DNA of 64,000 nt, taken from NCBI GenBank assembly GCA_022036555.1, contig CM039120.1, positions 28,580,991 through 28,644,990 of the forward strand. Reading direction: 5' to 3'. Each line of letters starts with the position of its first letter. Position 1 is the stretch's first letter. The notes beneath the pieces were generated by a model that was given only the letters and a program-made list of their open reading frames with translations, ran no database searches and was not told where the DNA came from. This document shows, piece by piece, positions 46,798 to 58,985 of the stretch. A program made the translations under genes and the position numbers. The DNA comes from Microstegium vimineum. Taxonomy: Eukaryota; Streptophyta; Magnoliopsida; Poales; Poaceae.

Positions 46798-48185
46798 TGA
46801 AAGGACCTAATTGGCCTAGAGGGGGTGAATAGGCAATTCTTTAAAACCTGAAATTCAAAAACTTGATGCAGAAATTAGTACTACCGGTGGTGGACCGGTA
46901 CTACCGGTGCTACTGCCAGTACTACCGGTTCCTACGGGAACTAGCAAATCTCGAATGAATTCAACTTAGATTTTAGATCCACTAATTTCTTACTATCCTT
47001 AGGTGATGTAGAGGTGGTAGATGGACTCCCCTTGTCTTGCTCCTTCACCAAATCTTAGATTGGCTCTTCCAACCCTAAGAACGAAGAGGGAGAGAAAGAA
47101 CACGAAGAACACAAAGCACATGATATAGCACAAAGTATATGAAAGGAATATGAGCAAGCACACGAGACACAAGATTTAATCCGAGGTTCGGTCTCCACAC
47201 AAGGAGCACCTACGTCCCCGTTGTTGAGGTGACCACAAAGGTCGGAGTCTCTTCCACCTCCTTGCCTCTCTCAAAGCAACCACAAAGGTTAGCCCGAGGT
47301 TTCCACTAAGAATCAAAGGGTGATACAAATGATTCGGGGTGCCCTCACAAGTAGAACAACACGGGCAACCACGAAGAACGCCTAGCCGGCTAGGGTTCCA
47401 AGAACCCAAGAGTAACAAACACAAATCCAATCGGCTAGAAGATGAATCCAAGTGCTCAAGTCGTAGATCGAAGTTCCCCGCACTCAATCTCACTTGCCTC
47501 GCTCTAATCTTGCAAGAATCGAAGTTGTAGAGCAAGAGGGAGAGAGAGGAGGTGAGTCAATGCTTGGAGAGCCATTTGTCTCAAGGTGGGTGAGAGTGAA
47601 TGAAATGAATGGGTGAGTGAGAGAGAGGGGGCTGCGATAGACTAAATGTCTTCAGCCCCCGAAGCGGTACTGGTATTACCGGTACTCCCACCGGTACTAC
47701 CGGTCACCTTGTGACCGTTGGGGTTGAGCCTAGAAACTGTGTGGGAAAAAGTACTACCGGTACTACCGGTAGTTGACCGGTACTACCGGTCCACACCGGT
47801 ACTACCGGTGGGTGGAACCGGTACTACCTGTATTTCTGCTGACAGCACAACGCACCTTCGAAGTATCCGTTCTTCACGGCGTCTCTCAAGCGTCTCTATA
47901 GTAATAACTTGAGCACTCTTACCCACTTCTAGCTAGTCCAATTTGAGTCCCTCTTGGTAGTGCGGCTTTTCCTATAACTCAATTCAAAAGAATAAAACTC
48001 TTTTAGCACTTGAGATGAGCCGCTTTCCATAGAGTGAAATTTGGGGTGCTTCAATCACCATATTTCATCGTTTCAATTTGTCAATGGACTAACACCTGTG
48101 GATATTACTAGATAAGAATGTTAGTCCCTAATTTGATTGTTATCAATTATCCAAAACCCACACATAGGGGGCGAATGCACTTACA
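46798..48185 (-). repeat. Element D 5' LTR (full length)
   Basis: 1388 bp, TGAAAGG...CTTACA, followed by the GATCC duplication. ACCGGT arrays at 46878-46931 and 47666-47829 flank a 0.7-kb segment that the 3' LTR has lost. Confidence 0.92.
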
Positions 48186-48190
48186 GATCC

Positions 48191-48941
48191 CAATTTAGAT
48201 AAAATGTCTGCTGTTATGTTTGAATCTCTTAGGACGTGGTGGATTTCTAGGCCCTCGAAGTTCTTCTCAAGCTTCCTTACTTCCACACAGTATGCATACA
48301 TGTTGTTTTTTTGTGCAATCCCACTCTTTGTTCACTTGATTGGTTACTACTGCTGAGTCTCCATAAGCCAGAATTCTTTTGATTCCCAGGGTAGTTGCTA
48401 CTTTTAGCCCGTGTATGAGCGCTTCATATTCTGCTTCATTATTTGTTGCTTGCCACAATATCTGTAACACGTATTTTAGTTGTCTTCCTTCTGGGGAAAT
48501 TAGTAGCACACCTGCTCCTGCTCCTCCAAGCTTCAAAGAACCATCAAAGTACATCTTCCAGTGGTCTCGTATTGGTTCTAGTTCTTTCTGTGCAATTTCT
48601 GTCCATTCTGCGATGAAGTTGGGTAATATCTACGACTTGATTGTTGTCCTTGGTTTGAAGTCTATATTTAGAGATCTGAGTTCTACTGCCCATTTTGATA
48701 TTCGGCCTGTGGCGTCTTTGTTTTTGAGTATGTCTTGTAATGGAAAGTTGGTTTCTACTGTTACTTTGTGCTCATGGAAATAATGTCTCAGTTTTCTTGA
48801 TGATGAGTACTGCATATAGTAGTTTCTGCACATGTGGGTATCTGACTTTTGACTCCGTGAGTACTTAGCTGATGTAGTATACTGGTCTTTGCATTTTGTA
48901 GGTGTGTCCGGGTTCTTCTCTCTCCATGATGATTGCTGCAC
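48191..48941 (-). pseudogene. Element B RNase H region
   Basis: MYFDGSLKLGGAGAGVLLISPEGRQLKYV and NNEAEYEALIHGLKVA (48267-48554) are the second RNase H-like domain of Tat-type pol. The connection to RT (48630-48941) is in a different frame from RT, so one frameshift lies near 48870-48940. A TAG near 48551 precedes the MYFDGS start. Confidence 0.82.
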
Positions 48942-49989
48942 TTACTACATTCTTTGTTGCTGTGATATATAACATCATGTCCTCCTTATTTCTTAGCGGT
49001 GTCATTACTGGAGATGATGATAAGTATTCTTTTAACTTGATGACGGCTTGGTTTGCCTCTTCTGTCCATTCGAATTTCTCTTTCCCTTTTAGGAGTTTGA
49101 AGAAAGGTAATCCCCTTTCTCCTAATTTTGATATGAATCTGTTGAGAGCTGACATACATCCTGTGAGCTTTTGTATATCTTTGACCTTTTTTGGTGGCTT
49201 CATATCTATTACTGCTTTCATTTGCTTTGTGCTTGCCTTGATTCCTCTATTGCTGACTAGGAAACTGAGTAGTTGTCCTGATGGTACACCAAAAACGCAT
49301 TTTGTTGGATTGAGCTTCCACTTCCATGCTTTCAGATTCTTGAAAGTCTCTTCTAGGTCTTCCAATAGTGATTTGAGTTCTTTTGTTTTGACTACTACGT
49401 CATCGATGTATGCCTCAGCGTTTCTTCCGGTTTGATCTCCTAGACAGGTTTGTATTGCTCTTTGATATGTTGCTCCTGCATTTTTTAATCCGAACGGCAT
49501 TGATTTGTAACAGTATGCCCCAGAAGGTGTTATAAAAGATGTTTTGCTTTGATCTTCTTCCCTTAATGATATTTGATGGTACCCCGAATAGCAGTCGAGA
49601 AAGGATAGTAGCGATGATCTCGCTATTGAGTCTATGACTTGGTCAATTCTTGGTGGTCCATATGGGTCTTTTGAGCAATGTTTGTTGAGATCTGTGTAGT
49701 CCACACACATACGCCATTCTTTTGAGTTCTTTTTCTCCACCAAAACTGGATTAGCCAACCAATCCAGGTTGATTATTTCTCTGATGAACCCTGCCGCCAG
49801 TAATTTTGTAATTTCCTTTTTGATTGCTGCTTTCCTGTCTGGTGTAAATCTACGTAGCTTCTGTTTTACTGGTCTTGAACCTTTATTTGTATCAATTTTG
49901 TGCTCAGCCAACTCCTTTGGGACTCCTGGCATATCTGCTGGCTTCCATGCGAATATGTCTTTGTCATCCCTTAGAAAGTTGGTGAGCAC
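48865..49989 (-). pseudogene. Element B reverse transcriptase
   Basis: A 374-codon open frame with FAWKPADMPGVP, GFIREIINLDWLANPVLVEKK, CVDYTDLNKHCSKDPYGPPRID, LSFLDCYSGYHQI, MPFGLKNAGATYQR and the catalytic YIDD in AEAYIDDVVVKT, then FEWTEEANQAVIKLKEYL of the RNase H connection. All canonical RT residues are present. One TAG at 49996-49998 separates it from protease. Confidence 0.92.
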
Positions 49990-49995
49990 GAGTTC

Positions 49996-50619
49996 CTATT
50001 TAGGATCCAGACTCACGCTGATTATTGTTGTCTTTTCTGGATCTCCAGTTAATAGATCAATCGTCGTTGTGGCTGCTTCTTTAGGAGGTGTGAAGGTGCT
50101 TGGCTTCTTTGCCGGTATTTGGATTTCATCCGGGTTCATTTTCTCAACTTTCTTCGCAATGTCTTCTTTTTCCTTGTAGTCTTGTGGTTTTTCTGATATT
50201 TGTATGGCTTGTACATCACAATCGTATGCTCTTTTTAGATCTCCTTTTAGTGAGAGAACTCCTTTTGTTGTCGGCATCTTGAGCAGTAGATATGGGTAGT
50301 GAGGTATTGCCATGTATCTTATTAGTGCTGGTCTTCCAAGGATTGCATGATAACATGATTCGAAGTCGGCTACTTCGAATTTGATGAACTCAGTCTGATA
50401 TTTATCGGGTGTTTCGAAGGTGACTGGTAAAGTGATTTGTCCCAATGGTATAGAAGCTTTTTCGGGTACTATCCCATAGAAAGGAATACTTGTTGGCGTG
50501 ATCATGCCTTCATAGTCTAAATTCATTTTCCTTAGGGTATCTGTGAAGATTATGTTTAATCCTGCTCCTCCGTCGATGAGTACTTTGGAGACCGCCACTC
50601 CTGCTATTGTTGGTCCCAT
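49996..50619 (-). pseudogene. Element B aspartic protease
   Basis: VLIDGGAGLNIIF is the catalytic motif (about 50575-50610) and CYHAILGRPAL is the second conserved element. It is followed by a Lys/Glu/Pro-rich linker to RT. It is in the same reading frame as gag upstream and RT downstream, with single stops on each side, so the ancestral ORF was one continuous gag-pol frame. Confidence 0.85.
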
Positions 50620-50694
50620 TACTAGGGGATAGTAGCCCTCATTTGCTGCTCTTGTCCATTGATCCTCTCTTGTGAATTGAATTGGGTACTCTGA

Positions 50695-52393
50695 CTAGTC
50701 CAGATATCTTGGGGTAGCTTGTTCTGCTGCCATGATGGCCCTATGAGCCAGCTTTGCCTGCCTTTTATTTCTTGTGTATGATGCTCTAGAAAAGATTACT
50801 GCTATTTTTCGTTGGGGTTCTTGATAATTTCCCTCTACTTTCTTTACATCCTTCCCTGTTCTATCTGTTCTTTGTTCCGACTTGTTTGCTCGTGCATCTT
50901 CTTTCTTTGTGAATCTTCTTTGGAAGATATCACAGTCAATTAGCTTGTGGCTTGCGTTATGATGTATGTAGCAGGGTAGGTCTTCTATCCTTTCTGCTGG
51001 CCTTTTCGCGTAGTTGTTGCCTTGATAGTTGTTGTTTGAGTATCTGTTATTCTGGTTTGTGTTTCTATTGTTGTTGTAATTGTTGTTGTACCCTCCTTTG
51101 TCATTATCGTTGAATCTTGTTTTGTTGTCCGTTGCTGCTACCATATTGTCCTGTCTTGGCCTTTTGTCATTAAGTCTGAAATCTGGTCTTTTGTTTTCAT
51201 GGAAGTCTCGGCTGAATCTATGCCGAGTTCTTTCTTCTGATGATACCATCTTTTCGATAGCTCTTTTGAAGTCTTCATTGGATCTCGGATTTTCATTAAA
51301 GTAGTCCTTGAACTACCAATTTGCTATGATTCCATCCGCAAATGTTTCTATCACTTCCCTGTCGGTGATGTCGTGTATTTGAGCTCTGAGTTCTCCGAAT
51401 CTTCGGTAATATTCCCTCAGAATTTCTCCTTTTCTTTGCTTTACATTCTTCAATTCTGCCGCTGTCATGGGATGTGTTATTATTCCTGCAAAGTTGTTAC
51501 AGAAAGCTTCTTGCAAATCTTCCCAATACTTGATTGATCTTGGTTTTAACTTGTCGAACCATTGCAAGGGCATGGCTTCGAGTGCCATTGGAAAATATAG
51601 GACCTTGATGTCATTGTTCCCTCCTGCGAGTTCAATGGATTGAGAATATACTCTTATCCATTGTCTAGGTTCCACTTTTCCATTGTACTTGGACTGATTT
51701 GCTGGCTTGAATTTGTGTGGTAATTTCAATGTTTGTAGCCTTCCTGCAAAGCATGGAAATCTGTCGTATTGTTCTATTCTGTTGAAGTCTAGTGATCCAT
51801 CTCTTCGGTAATAATCCCGATCTCCTCTGTATTTAGATTCACCGTAATCTTCCGGATAACGTTGACCCCAATCTAGGCCATTTTGTTTCATTAGTCCAAG
51901 ATGTTGTTCTTGTCTTTCTGATTGTTGTGGTATCTCTGTTTTCCCCAGTCTGTGAAATATTGACTTCCTGGGGGGTTGTTTTTCTTGCTTCTCTCCTTGC
52001 CCATCTTGAGGTGTGTTGTCATCAGGTTGTTTATTGGGATCTCCGTCTTCTTTGATTGGTTCATCTATGATTCTTTCCTCTTTTGTGAGGATGTTTAGTT
52101 CTTTTGTCAATTCTTCAATTCTTTCTCTTTTCGAGTTCTTCATGGATTCTCTTTGTCTTCTTTTTGTTGTATTTTGTCAATTCTGCCTTATATTTGTTCT
52201 AGATTTGTTTTCTCTGGACTATCCTATTTCTTCTTCCTGCTCTGGCTTTGTTCTTTTTCAGCCTTGCAGTTTTGTGATCATTGGTTTCATCGTCATTGCC
52301 TTCTTCATCATCTAATATATCGTCTTCTGATTCATCTGATGATTTCAAGTCGGGTATTTGTGGTGGTTCTAGATAAGGTTCTAGTTCCGCCAT
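50695..52393 (-). pseudogene. Element B gag
   Basis: Start MAELEPYLEPPQIPDL at 52393, acidic then basic; a stop and frame change near 52199 precede the main part (51313-52143). The Retrotrans_gag core is LPHKFKPANQSKYNGKVEPRQW, given as KYNGKVEPRQW, then LYFPMALEAMPLQWFDKL, and GEILREYYRRFGELRAQI. After a stop at 51313-51315 comes an Asn/Tyr-rich, Arg-rich nucleocapsid (NNNYNNNRNTNQNN) with CYIHHNASHKLIDC, a variant knuckle. Ends at a TAG at 50695-50697. Confidence 0.85.
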
Positions 52394-53039
52394 GTATATG
52401 GTATGCGCCCTCCGAGTTCTTCTTGTTGGCTGATTCTCTTCTTTGATTTGTATGAAAAATCCTGATAAATTCTGAGCTCTTTTCCTTCTTGAAATGGTAG
52501 TTCTGCGTCCTGACCCTGCATCCTTGAGGATTGGTTTGGCCAGTGCACGATACACCCTTCCGGAGTCGTTGACATTATCATTCCTTCTTGAGCGCCTCTC
52601 GGAGTTATGCTTCTTGTCATCTTCCTTTTGAGAAAGTTTCCGTACGTAGATGCAGAATTACGTAACCCGTATGGTACCAAGCACTTGACTGCTTCCAAAT
52701 TGTTCCTGTCTTGGGTTGAAGTTCGGTTGCGTATTCCGACTTGTATTGTATTTGGTCTCCCCATGTTAGTCTCGGAGTTGGTACGTGGTGAAGCCTCCTT
52801 TTCCGAGTCGGTTTCTTATCCCTCATCTGCTGGCCGAGTTGGTTTCGAAATCGTGAGATTGAGTTCTTTGACTCAGCTCCCGAAGATCTTGATCCACTCC
52901 TTCTTCTTGGAGTCGGCTTTGAATTTTTCCGTCGTTGTTGATCTTGCAGATCCATGATCTGAAGAAAAATGTAGATTCCGTCGATTTCATCAGCTTGAGG
53001 TCGTGGTCCAGCAAGCTTTTGAGAAAAAATTCGCCGAAA
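52394..53039. other. Element B 5' leader
   Basis: Between PBS and gag start. Short open frames on both strands show no recognisable motif. It probably holds packaging signals, which cannot be identified by eye. Confidence 0.5.
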
Positions 53040-53058
53040 GCCCCTACCTGGCACGCCA
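53040..53058 (-). promoter_or_regulatory. Element B putative primer-binding site
   Basis: Minus strand TGGCGTGCCAGGTAGGGGC, two bases from the 5' LTR. Begins with TGG and resembles the element C site. The tRNA is not assigned. Confidence 0.7.
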
Positions 53059-53060
53059 GC

Positions 53061-53534
53061 TGTCCATGTTTTACCACCGATAGCCTGCCACGGGGTTACC
53101 CGAGACAGTAGTTCGTGCCTCGACAAATAGTGAAACCTTGGTGGTTGGACACGCAGGGACACACGGTTTATACTAGTTCAGGCCCTCGACACAGTCGAGT
53201 AATAACCCTACGTCCAGTTGGGTCGCTTGTTATTGCTCTGATCTCGTAATACAAGGTGTTGTGTGTCGCTCTACGTATCAGGTGTTACGTAGTATGTTCA
53301 GGTGTTTTCTGGGTGGTACCCTCACCAGCCCTTTATAGTCCAGGAACTGGTAGAGGGTTGTTCTAATTCTACTCGGTTACAAAATCAGAGTCCTAAGCTG
53401 CGCTTTGGTCTTGTCGTCCTTACCGAGTAGAATTCGGTCTTGTTAATCCGTCTTCCTTCGTGGGCCGAGGAAAAGAGGCCCAAGGTTCGGGTAAGCCGAC
53501 CCCCATGAGTACCCTATAGGATATCCCATCGACA
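53061..53534 (-). repeat. Element B 5' LTR
   Basis: 474 bp; its first base run TGTCCATG has one mismatch to the 3' LTR TGTCGATG. Followed by CACTC (53535-53539). Confidence 0.92.
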
Positions 53535-53539
53535 CACTC

Positions 53540-55155
53540 TTGACATCCATTTGATACAACTTGAATTCATGATGAGTAGCAAAGGCTAACATGATCCTTA
53601 TTGACTCTAGCCTTGCCACCGGTGCATAATTCTCCCCAAAGTCCAAACCTTCAATTTGAGTGAATCCTTGAGCCACCAACCGTGCCTTGTTTCTTGTGAC
53701 CACGCCATGCTCATCTTGCTTGTTGCGAACGACCCATTTCGTTCCAATCACATTTTGTTTGGGCCTTTCCACTAAGGACCAGAATTCATTCCTTGTGAAG
53801 TTGTTCAACTCCTCTTGCATAGCCATCATCCAATCTTCATCATCAAGTGCTTCTTCAATTCGTTGAGGCTCTTTTGGAGACACAAAGGAATAGTCCTCAC
53901 AAAAGGTTGCTAGCCTTGATCTTGTAGTAACTCCTCTTTGAATGCTTCCAAGAATGTTATCAACGAGATGGTTCCGTTGAATGGATTGGGATACTCTTGG
54001 ATGAGGCACTTGAGTTCTTCTTTGTATTGGACCATCATCTTCACTATCTTCATTTGGATTGATCAGTGAATCATGATCTTGTCTTGGGCTTCTATCTTGA
54101 TCAACATCTTGATTTCTATCTTCAATTTGTGGTGGATCTTGAGTTGCATGATCTCTTGCTTCATGATCATTTCTTGTTGCGGAGGCATCACCATGGGCAT
54201 TGGTTGACCCATGATGCAAACTTGGATCATGAGTGACTTGTACTTGTGCATCTTCATCATCATCTTCCACGGGTCTTACTTCACCGGTAGCGAGTTTCTT
54301 TATAGCTTGATGGGAAGGTTCTTCTTTGCCTAAAATATCAACATTGACTTGCTCCTTTTGAGAGTCGTCGGTTTCATCAAAGGTCACGTCTATAGCTATT
54401 TCAACTTGACTGGTGGTCTTGTTGAAAACACGATATCCGTGTTCGTTAGTACCATAACCAAGTAAGAAACCTTCATCTACCTTTGGTGCAAACTTTGAGC
54501 TTTTGGATTTCTTGTTAAGTATGAAACACTTGCATCCAAAAACTCGAAAGTAATGCACCTTAGGCTTGTTACCGGTAAGGAGCTCATAGGCGGTCTTCTT
54601 CAAAATCTTGTGAAGATATAGGCAATTGATTGCATGACACGCCGTGTTGACCGCCTCCGCCCAGTAATCCTTCTCCGGAGTCTTGTATTCATCCAACATT
54701 GCTCTTGCGGCTTCTATGAGCGTCCAGTTCTATCTCTCTACAACCCCATTTTGTTGGGGAGTGTAGGGAATCGAAAACTCATGCTTGATCCCTTCATCAT
54801 CAAGGAAATCTTCAATGTTGGTGTTCTTGAACTCCGTTCCGTTGTCGCTTCTCACTTTCTTGATCTTTACATCAAACTCATTTTGAGCTCTTCTTGCAAA
54901 CTTCATGAAGATTCCTTGGGTTTGACCTTTATCTCTCAAAAAGAACACCCAAGTGAAACGAGAATAATCATCAACAATTACAAAGTCATATTTGTTACCT
55001 CCAATGTTTATGTAAGCATTGGGTCCGAATAAGTCCATGTGAAGTAGTTCTACAGGCCGAATTGTTGACACAACGTTCTTGGCGGGATGTTTAGCTCCAA
55101 CTTGTTTGCCTACTTGGCATGCACTACAAAATCCTATCATTCTCAAAAGAAACAT
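53540..55155 (-). pseudogene. Element A integrase and RT N-terminal region
   Basis: Integrase with CSACQVGKQ, HMDLFGPNAYI, FVIVDDYSRFTWVFFL, VRSDNGTEFKN and PYTPQQNGVVER; a TAG follows VVER (near 54730). RT continues with NEFWSLVERPKQNVIGTKWVVRNK and FKLYQMDVKS, where element B interrupts. About 90 percent identical by eye to D in protein. RT resumes at 9850. Confidence 0.88.
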
Positions 55156-55174
55156 TTGTTAGTACAAGAATATG

Positions 55175-55848
55175 TTAACCCTTTTGAAGGTTGGCCAAGT
55201 TCCTCATCCCAACATGGGCAAGTCGGCGATGCCATAACCAACCCATTCTAGATTTTGCCACTAAACAAGTCTCGAACTCCACTCTATTTGATGAGAAATC
55301 AACTAAATAGAGATTGCCTTTTAATTGACCCGTAAAAGCAATAGAGGAATCCTTCCTTCTAAGGACTTCTACACCCTTATCCGTAAAGAGACAATTGTAG
55401 CCCATTTCACAAAGTTGTGATACGGACAACAAATTGTATCCCAACGAATCCACAAGTAATACATTTGAAATAGAGTTATCATTTGAGATAACAATTTTAC
55501 CCAATCCAAGTATTATACCTTTACCATTGTCACCAAACACAATCCTTTCACTTGAATCTTGACTTGGTTGAAAGGAGGTGAACATGTTCTTCTCTCCGGT
55601 CATGTGATTTGTGCATCCACTATCAAGCACCCAACTCTTTCCACCGGAGAGGTATTCCTACAAGACAAGTTAAGCCTTTGTTTTAGGTACCCAAATATAA
55701 TTGGGTCCTTGGGGTTAGTCATATAAGATTTGGGCACCAAAACACTCCTCATGATTTGCCTATTCTTGAGGGCACCCACATACTTCACAACAATCTTGCC
55801 ATCCTTGCCACAACAACACATGTAGTCACTAGCATAGCTTCGTGACAT
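55175..55848 (-). pseudogene. Element A protease-like and pre-integrase region
   Basis: MLDSGCTNHMTGEKNMF is the copia protease/pre-integrase start and NLLSVSQLCEMGYNCLF with HRRLAHVGMRNL the GAG-pre-integrase domain. Frameshifts lie near 55630 and 55160. Confidence 0.85.
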
Positions 55849-55854
55849 AGGTAC

Positions 55855-57046
55855 TTATTGCTTGGGCATCTCCACTTGTTTCTTCTTGTTGCTCTTGTTG
55901 GTAGCTTGTGGGGTAGGTGGAGTGACAACATTGTTGACCTTGTTGAGATGGTCATTGAGTGGACCACTCTTGTTGTATTTGACACAAGACACTCCATTGA
56001 TCATTTGCCTTCCATTGACCTTTCCATCATACCTATTGTAGCCAATGTCATCCTTGATGGAGGGGTGTCTTGAGCCCTTGTAGATGGTTGATGGTTGCTT
56101 ATCCTTGCATTTGCAACCATTCTTCACAATCGTGTTCAACCTATGAATCTCCATGTCCTTCTTCTCTAGCTCAACAAGGTTAGTTGCACAAGCATTTATA
56201 TCAACTTTATAACATCTTTTACAACCGTTGCTAGTTGAAGCTTTGGAATCATCGGACTCCTTAGAAGAGGAGGAAGTGCTATTCCAAAGAGTGTCATAGT
56301 TTAGCTCAAGCTCATGATATTTGCTTGTCAAGCTTGTAAGGCTTTCTTGAACCAAACTATGTTCATTCTTGAGACTAGCTAAAGAGTTATTAAGTGAAGA
56401 ATGCTCCTTAAACAAGCGCTCATAAGAGTCCTTGGCCAAGGATAATTCCACTCCTAACTTCTCAACTTCCCCCTTTTCCTTTGCAAGACATGATTCAAGT
56501 CCTTGGTTCTTCTCCCTTGCTGCTAGGAGCAATTAACCTTGCGACTCAATCCATGTCTCACACTTCTCAATTTTATAGATTAACTTCAAGATTTTAGATG
56601 TCGCGGCCTTTCCATAAGTTTTAATGATTTTCATGGCATATTCCTCATCATCACTATCATTCTGATCACTAGAATGAGAGGGAGAGTTAGGTGGTACCTT
56701 ATCTCCCTTTGCCATGAGGCAAGTAGGAGTGTGATGGTCATTGTCGATGAGGTTGGCGAAGACTCTAGGTGGGGAAGACAAGTTGGTGAAGAGCGAAGTT
56801 GATGAAGCCTTGTTGTCGATGATGGGTGAAGAAGGTTCTTGCAATGCTATATTGGCAACACCCTTCTTCTTCTCTTGAGTGTCATCATCACTTTCATCAC
56901 TTGAGTCCATTCTTGACCGAGATGAGCTTCACCTCTTTTCTTGCCCTTGTACCTCCTATCTTTATCATTGTTGTTCCATTGATTCTTCTTCTTCTTCTCT
57001 TTTGGACAATCGACAATGAAATGGTTATAATCCCCACAACCATACA
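55855..57046 (-). pseudogene. Element A gag remnant, N-terminus deleted
   Basis: Begins abruptly inside the CCHC knuckle (YGCGDYNHFIVDCP, the first Cys lost at the junction near 57047). It continues through an acidic Ser-rich region and a coiled coil (LAKEKGEVEKLGVELSLAKD). A frameshift lies between 56910 and 57047, and there is a TAA at 56533. Roughly 1.3 kb of gag plus PBS, present in D, are missing. Confidence 0.88.
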
Positions 57047-58451
57047 AAAATTAGTACTACCGGTGGCAGACCGGTACTACCAGTGCTACTCCCAGTACTA
57101 CCGGTTCCTACGGGAACTAGCAAAACTCGAAGGATTTCAACTTAGATTTTAGATCTGCTAATTCCTTACTATCCTTAGGTGATGTAGAGGTAGTAGAAGG
57201 ACTCCCCTTGTCTTTCTCCTTCACCAAATCGTAGATCCGCTTCTCCAACCCTAAGAACAAGGACGGAGAGGAAGAACACGAAGAGCAAGTGATAGCACAA
57301 AGTATATATGAAATAATAGAGAGCACACAAGACACGAGATTTAATCCGAGGTTTGGCCTTCACACAAGGAGCACCTACGTCCCCGTTGTTGAGGTGACCA
57401 CAAAGGTCGGAGTCTCTTCCACCTCCTTGCCTCTCTCAAAGCAACCACAAAGGTTAGCCTGAGATTTCCATTAAGAATCACAAGGGTAATACAAACACTT
57501 CGAGGTGCCCTCACAAATGGAGCAACTCGGGCAACCACGAAGAACACCTAGCCGGCTAGGGTTCCAAGAACCCAAGAGTAACAAACACAAATCCAATCGG
57601 CTAGAAGATGAATCCAAGTGCTCAAGTTGTAGATCGAAGTTCCCCGCACTCAATCTCACTTGCCTCGCTCTAATCTTGCAAGAATCGAAGTTGTAGAGCA
57701 AGAGGGAGAGAGAAGAGGGTGAGTCAATGCTTGGAGAGCCCTTTGTCTCAAGGTAGGTGAAGAGTGAGTGGATGAATGGGTGAGTGAGAGAGAAGGGGCT
57801 TCGATAGACTTAAAGTCTTTAGCCCCCGAAGAGGTACCAGTACTACTGGTGGGGCCACCGGTACTACCGGTCACCTTGTGACCGTTGGGACTGAGCCCTG
57901 AAGAAGTGCGGGAAAAAGCACTACCGGTACTATCGGTAGTTGACCGGTACTACCTGTCCACACCGGTATTACCGGTAGGGGGCGATCGGTACAACCGACT
58001 GTGCAAAGAACTGGCTCCCCAGGTCGTGCGGGAAAAAGGCCTACCGGTACTACCGGTCCGAACCGGTACTACCGGTGAGAGCAACCAGTACTACCGGTAG
58101 CTCTGTTGACGAAACAAAAACACCTTCTAAGGATCCGTTCTTCACGTCGTCTCTCAAGCGTTTCTATACTAATAACTTGAGCACTCTTACCCACTTCTAG
58201 CTAGTCCAATTTGTATCCCTCTTGGTAGTGCGTCTTTTCCTATAACTCAATTCAAAAGAATAAAACTCTTTAGCACTTGAGAGGGCCGCTTTTCATAGAG
58301 TGGAATTTGGGGTGCTTCAATCCCCGGATTTCATCGATTAGGTTTATCAATGGACTAACACCTGTGAATATACTTAGAGAAGCATGTTAGTCCCTAATTT
58401 GATTGTTATCAATTATCCAAAACCCACACATAGGGGGCGAATGCACTTACA
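57047..58451 (-). repeat. Element A 5' LTR, outer 3' end deleted
   Basis: Aligns with the 3' LTR from position about 2384 on; the first roughly 80-95 bp (TGAAAGGACC...) are absent. The sequence passes straight from gag to LTR at AAAAATTAGTACTACC. The uninterrupted GAGAGCCCTTTGTCTC at about 57740 is the empty-site control for solo LTR F. ACCGGT arrays at 57053-57107 and 57833-58102. Confidence 0.9.
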
Positions 58452-58456
58452 ACGAT

Positions 58457-58985
58457 GCAGGGAGGAGGCGCGAGGCAACGGGATTCAGCGTGGGACGGCG
58501 GGCATGGGGCCGGCAGATCCGGTGGAGGTGCGGCGCCACTGCACCAGAGGGTCGTCGGAGCCGCGTGGCGGTGGGATCCGGCAGAGGGCGGAGACACGGG
58601 GGTCGACGGAGGCGCGGGGCCGACGACGGGATCCGTCGAAGGCGCGGGGGCGGAGGGGGAGGGGCAATGGACCGGAGCCGGAGGAGGCGCAGAGAGGAGT
58701 GGCGGACGGTGGGTGGGGCGTGGGGAGGTGTGCCGTGTGCGTGTGCCCGTGCGGGACTTCGGTCTTTGGGATGGAGCCGGGTGCGCGGTAGTGGGGAAGA
58801 GAAGAGGAAAGTGGAGCGGGCACGGTGGCTTGTTGATTTCGGGTCCCCGTGGGCACCCGCGGGGGAAACTCCAAGCTCGCCCCCGCCCCGACCTGTTTCG
58901 GGTCCCCGAAACCGCAAACCCGCGGGGCGTGAACTGAACCCGCCCCCGCCCCCACCGGTCCAGACCCGCCCCACTGCCATCTTTA
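58457..58985. mobile_element. hAT right arm
   Basis: About 529 bp, very GC-rich. The outer 170 bp carry the same CCCGAAACCCGC / GGGTCCCCG subterminal motifs as the left arm, ending in TGCCATCTTTA. The inner part (58460-58790) has long open frames in all phases due to GC content; none is recognised, and no transposase motif is visible. Confidence 0.88.

Larger units (their letters stand above)
29970..48185 (-). mobile_element. Element D: Ty1/copia retrotransposon, Sirevirus-like, minus strand, hosting E and G
   Basis: Bounded by GATCC at 29965-29969 and 48186-48190, inserted in the RNase H-integrase region of B. It is of the same family as element A (LTRs, gag, pol, env-like ORF and internal ACCGGT array all align) and retains the 5' LTR, PBS and full gag start that A has lost. 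The 3' LTR has a roughly 0.65-kb internal deletion. Element E splits the env-like ORF and solo LTR G splits the RT. The RT catalytic motif is altered to YVDE. Confidence 0.93.
9851..53534 (-). mobile_element. Element B: Ty3/gypsy retrotransposon, Tat-type, minus strand, hosting C and D
   Basis: Bounded by CACTC duplications at 9846-9850 and 53535-53539; LTRs of 472 and 474 bp with TGTCGATG...CATCGACA ends. It is inserted in the RT of element A. Minus-strand order from the right is: 5' LTR, PBS, gag, protease, RT, RNase H, [D], integrase, [C], pol C-terminus, tandem repeats, an opposite-strand gene, PPT, 3' LTR. RT-before-integrase order defines Ty3/gypsy. The opposite-strand gene between pol and the 3' LTR, and the PYGPPRIDQVIDS-type RT, fit the grass Tat group. 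About 26 mismatches were counted by eye between the LTRs. Confidence 0.92.
2302..58451 (-). mobile_element. Element A: Ty1/copia retrotransposon, Sirevirus-like, minus strand, interrupted
   Basis: Outermost LTR element, bounded by 5-bp duplications ACGAT (2297-2301 and 58452-58456) and TG...CA termini. The order on the minus strand from right to left is: 5'-truncated LTR, gag, pre-integrase, integrase, RT, [element B], RT end, RNase H, array of ACCGGT motifs, env-like ORF, multiple polypurine tracts, 3' LTR. This is Ty1/copia order (integrase before RT), with the extra ORF and multiple PPTs characteristic of Sireviruses. It is defective: the primer-binding site and gag N-terminus are deleted, part of RNase H is deleted, and there are several stops and frameshifts. 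Confidence 0.9.
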
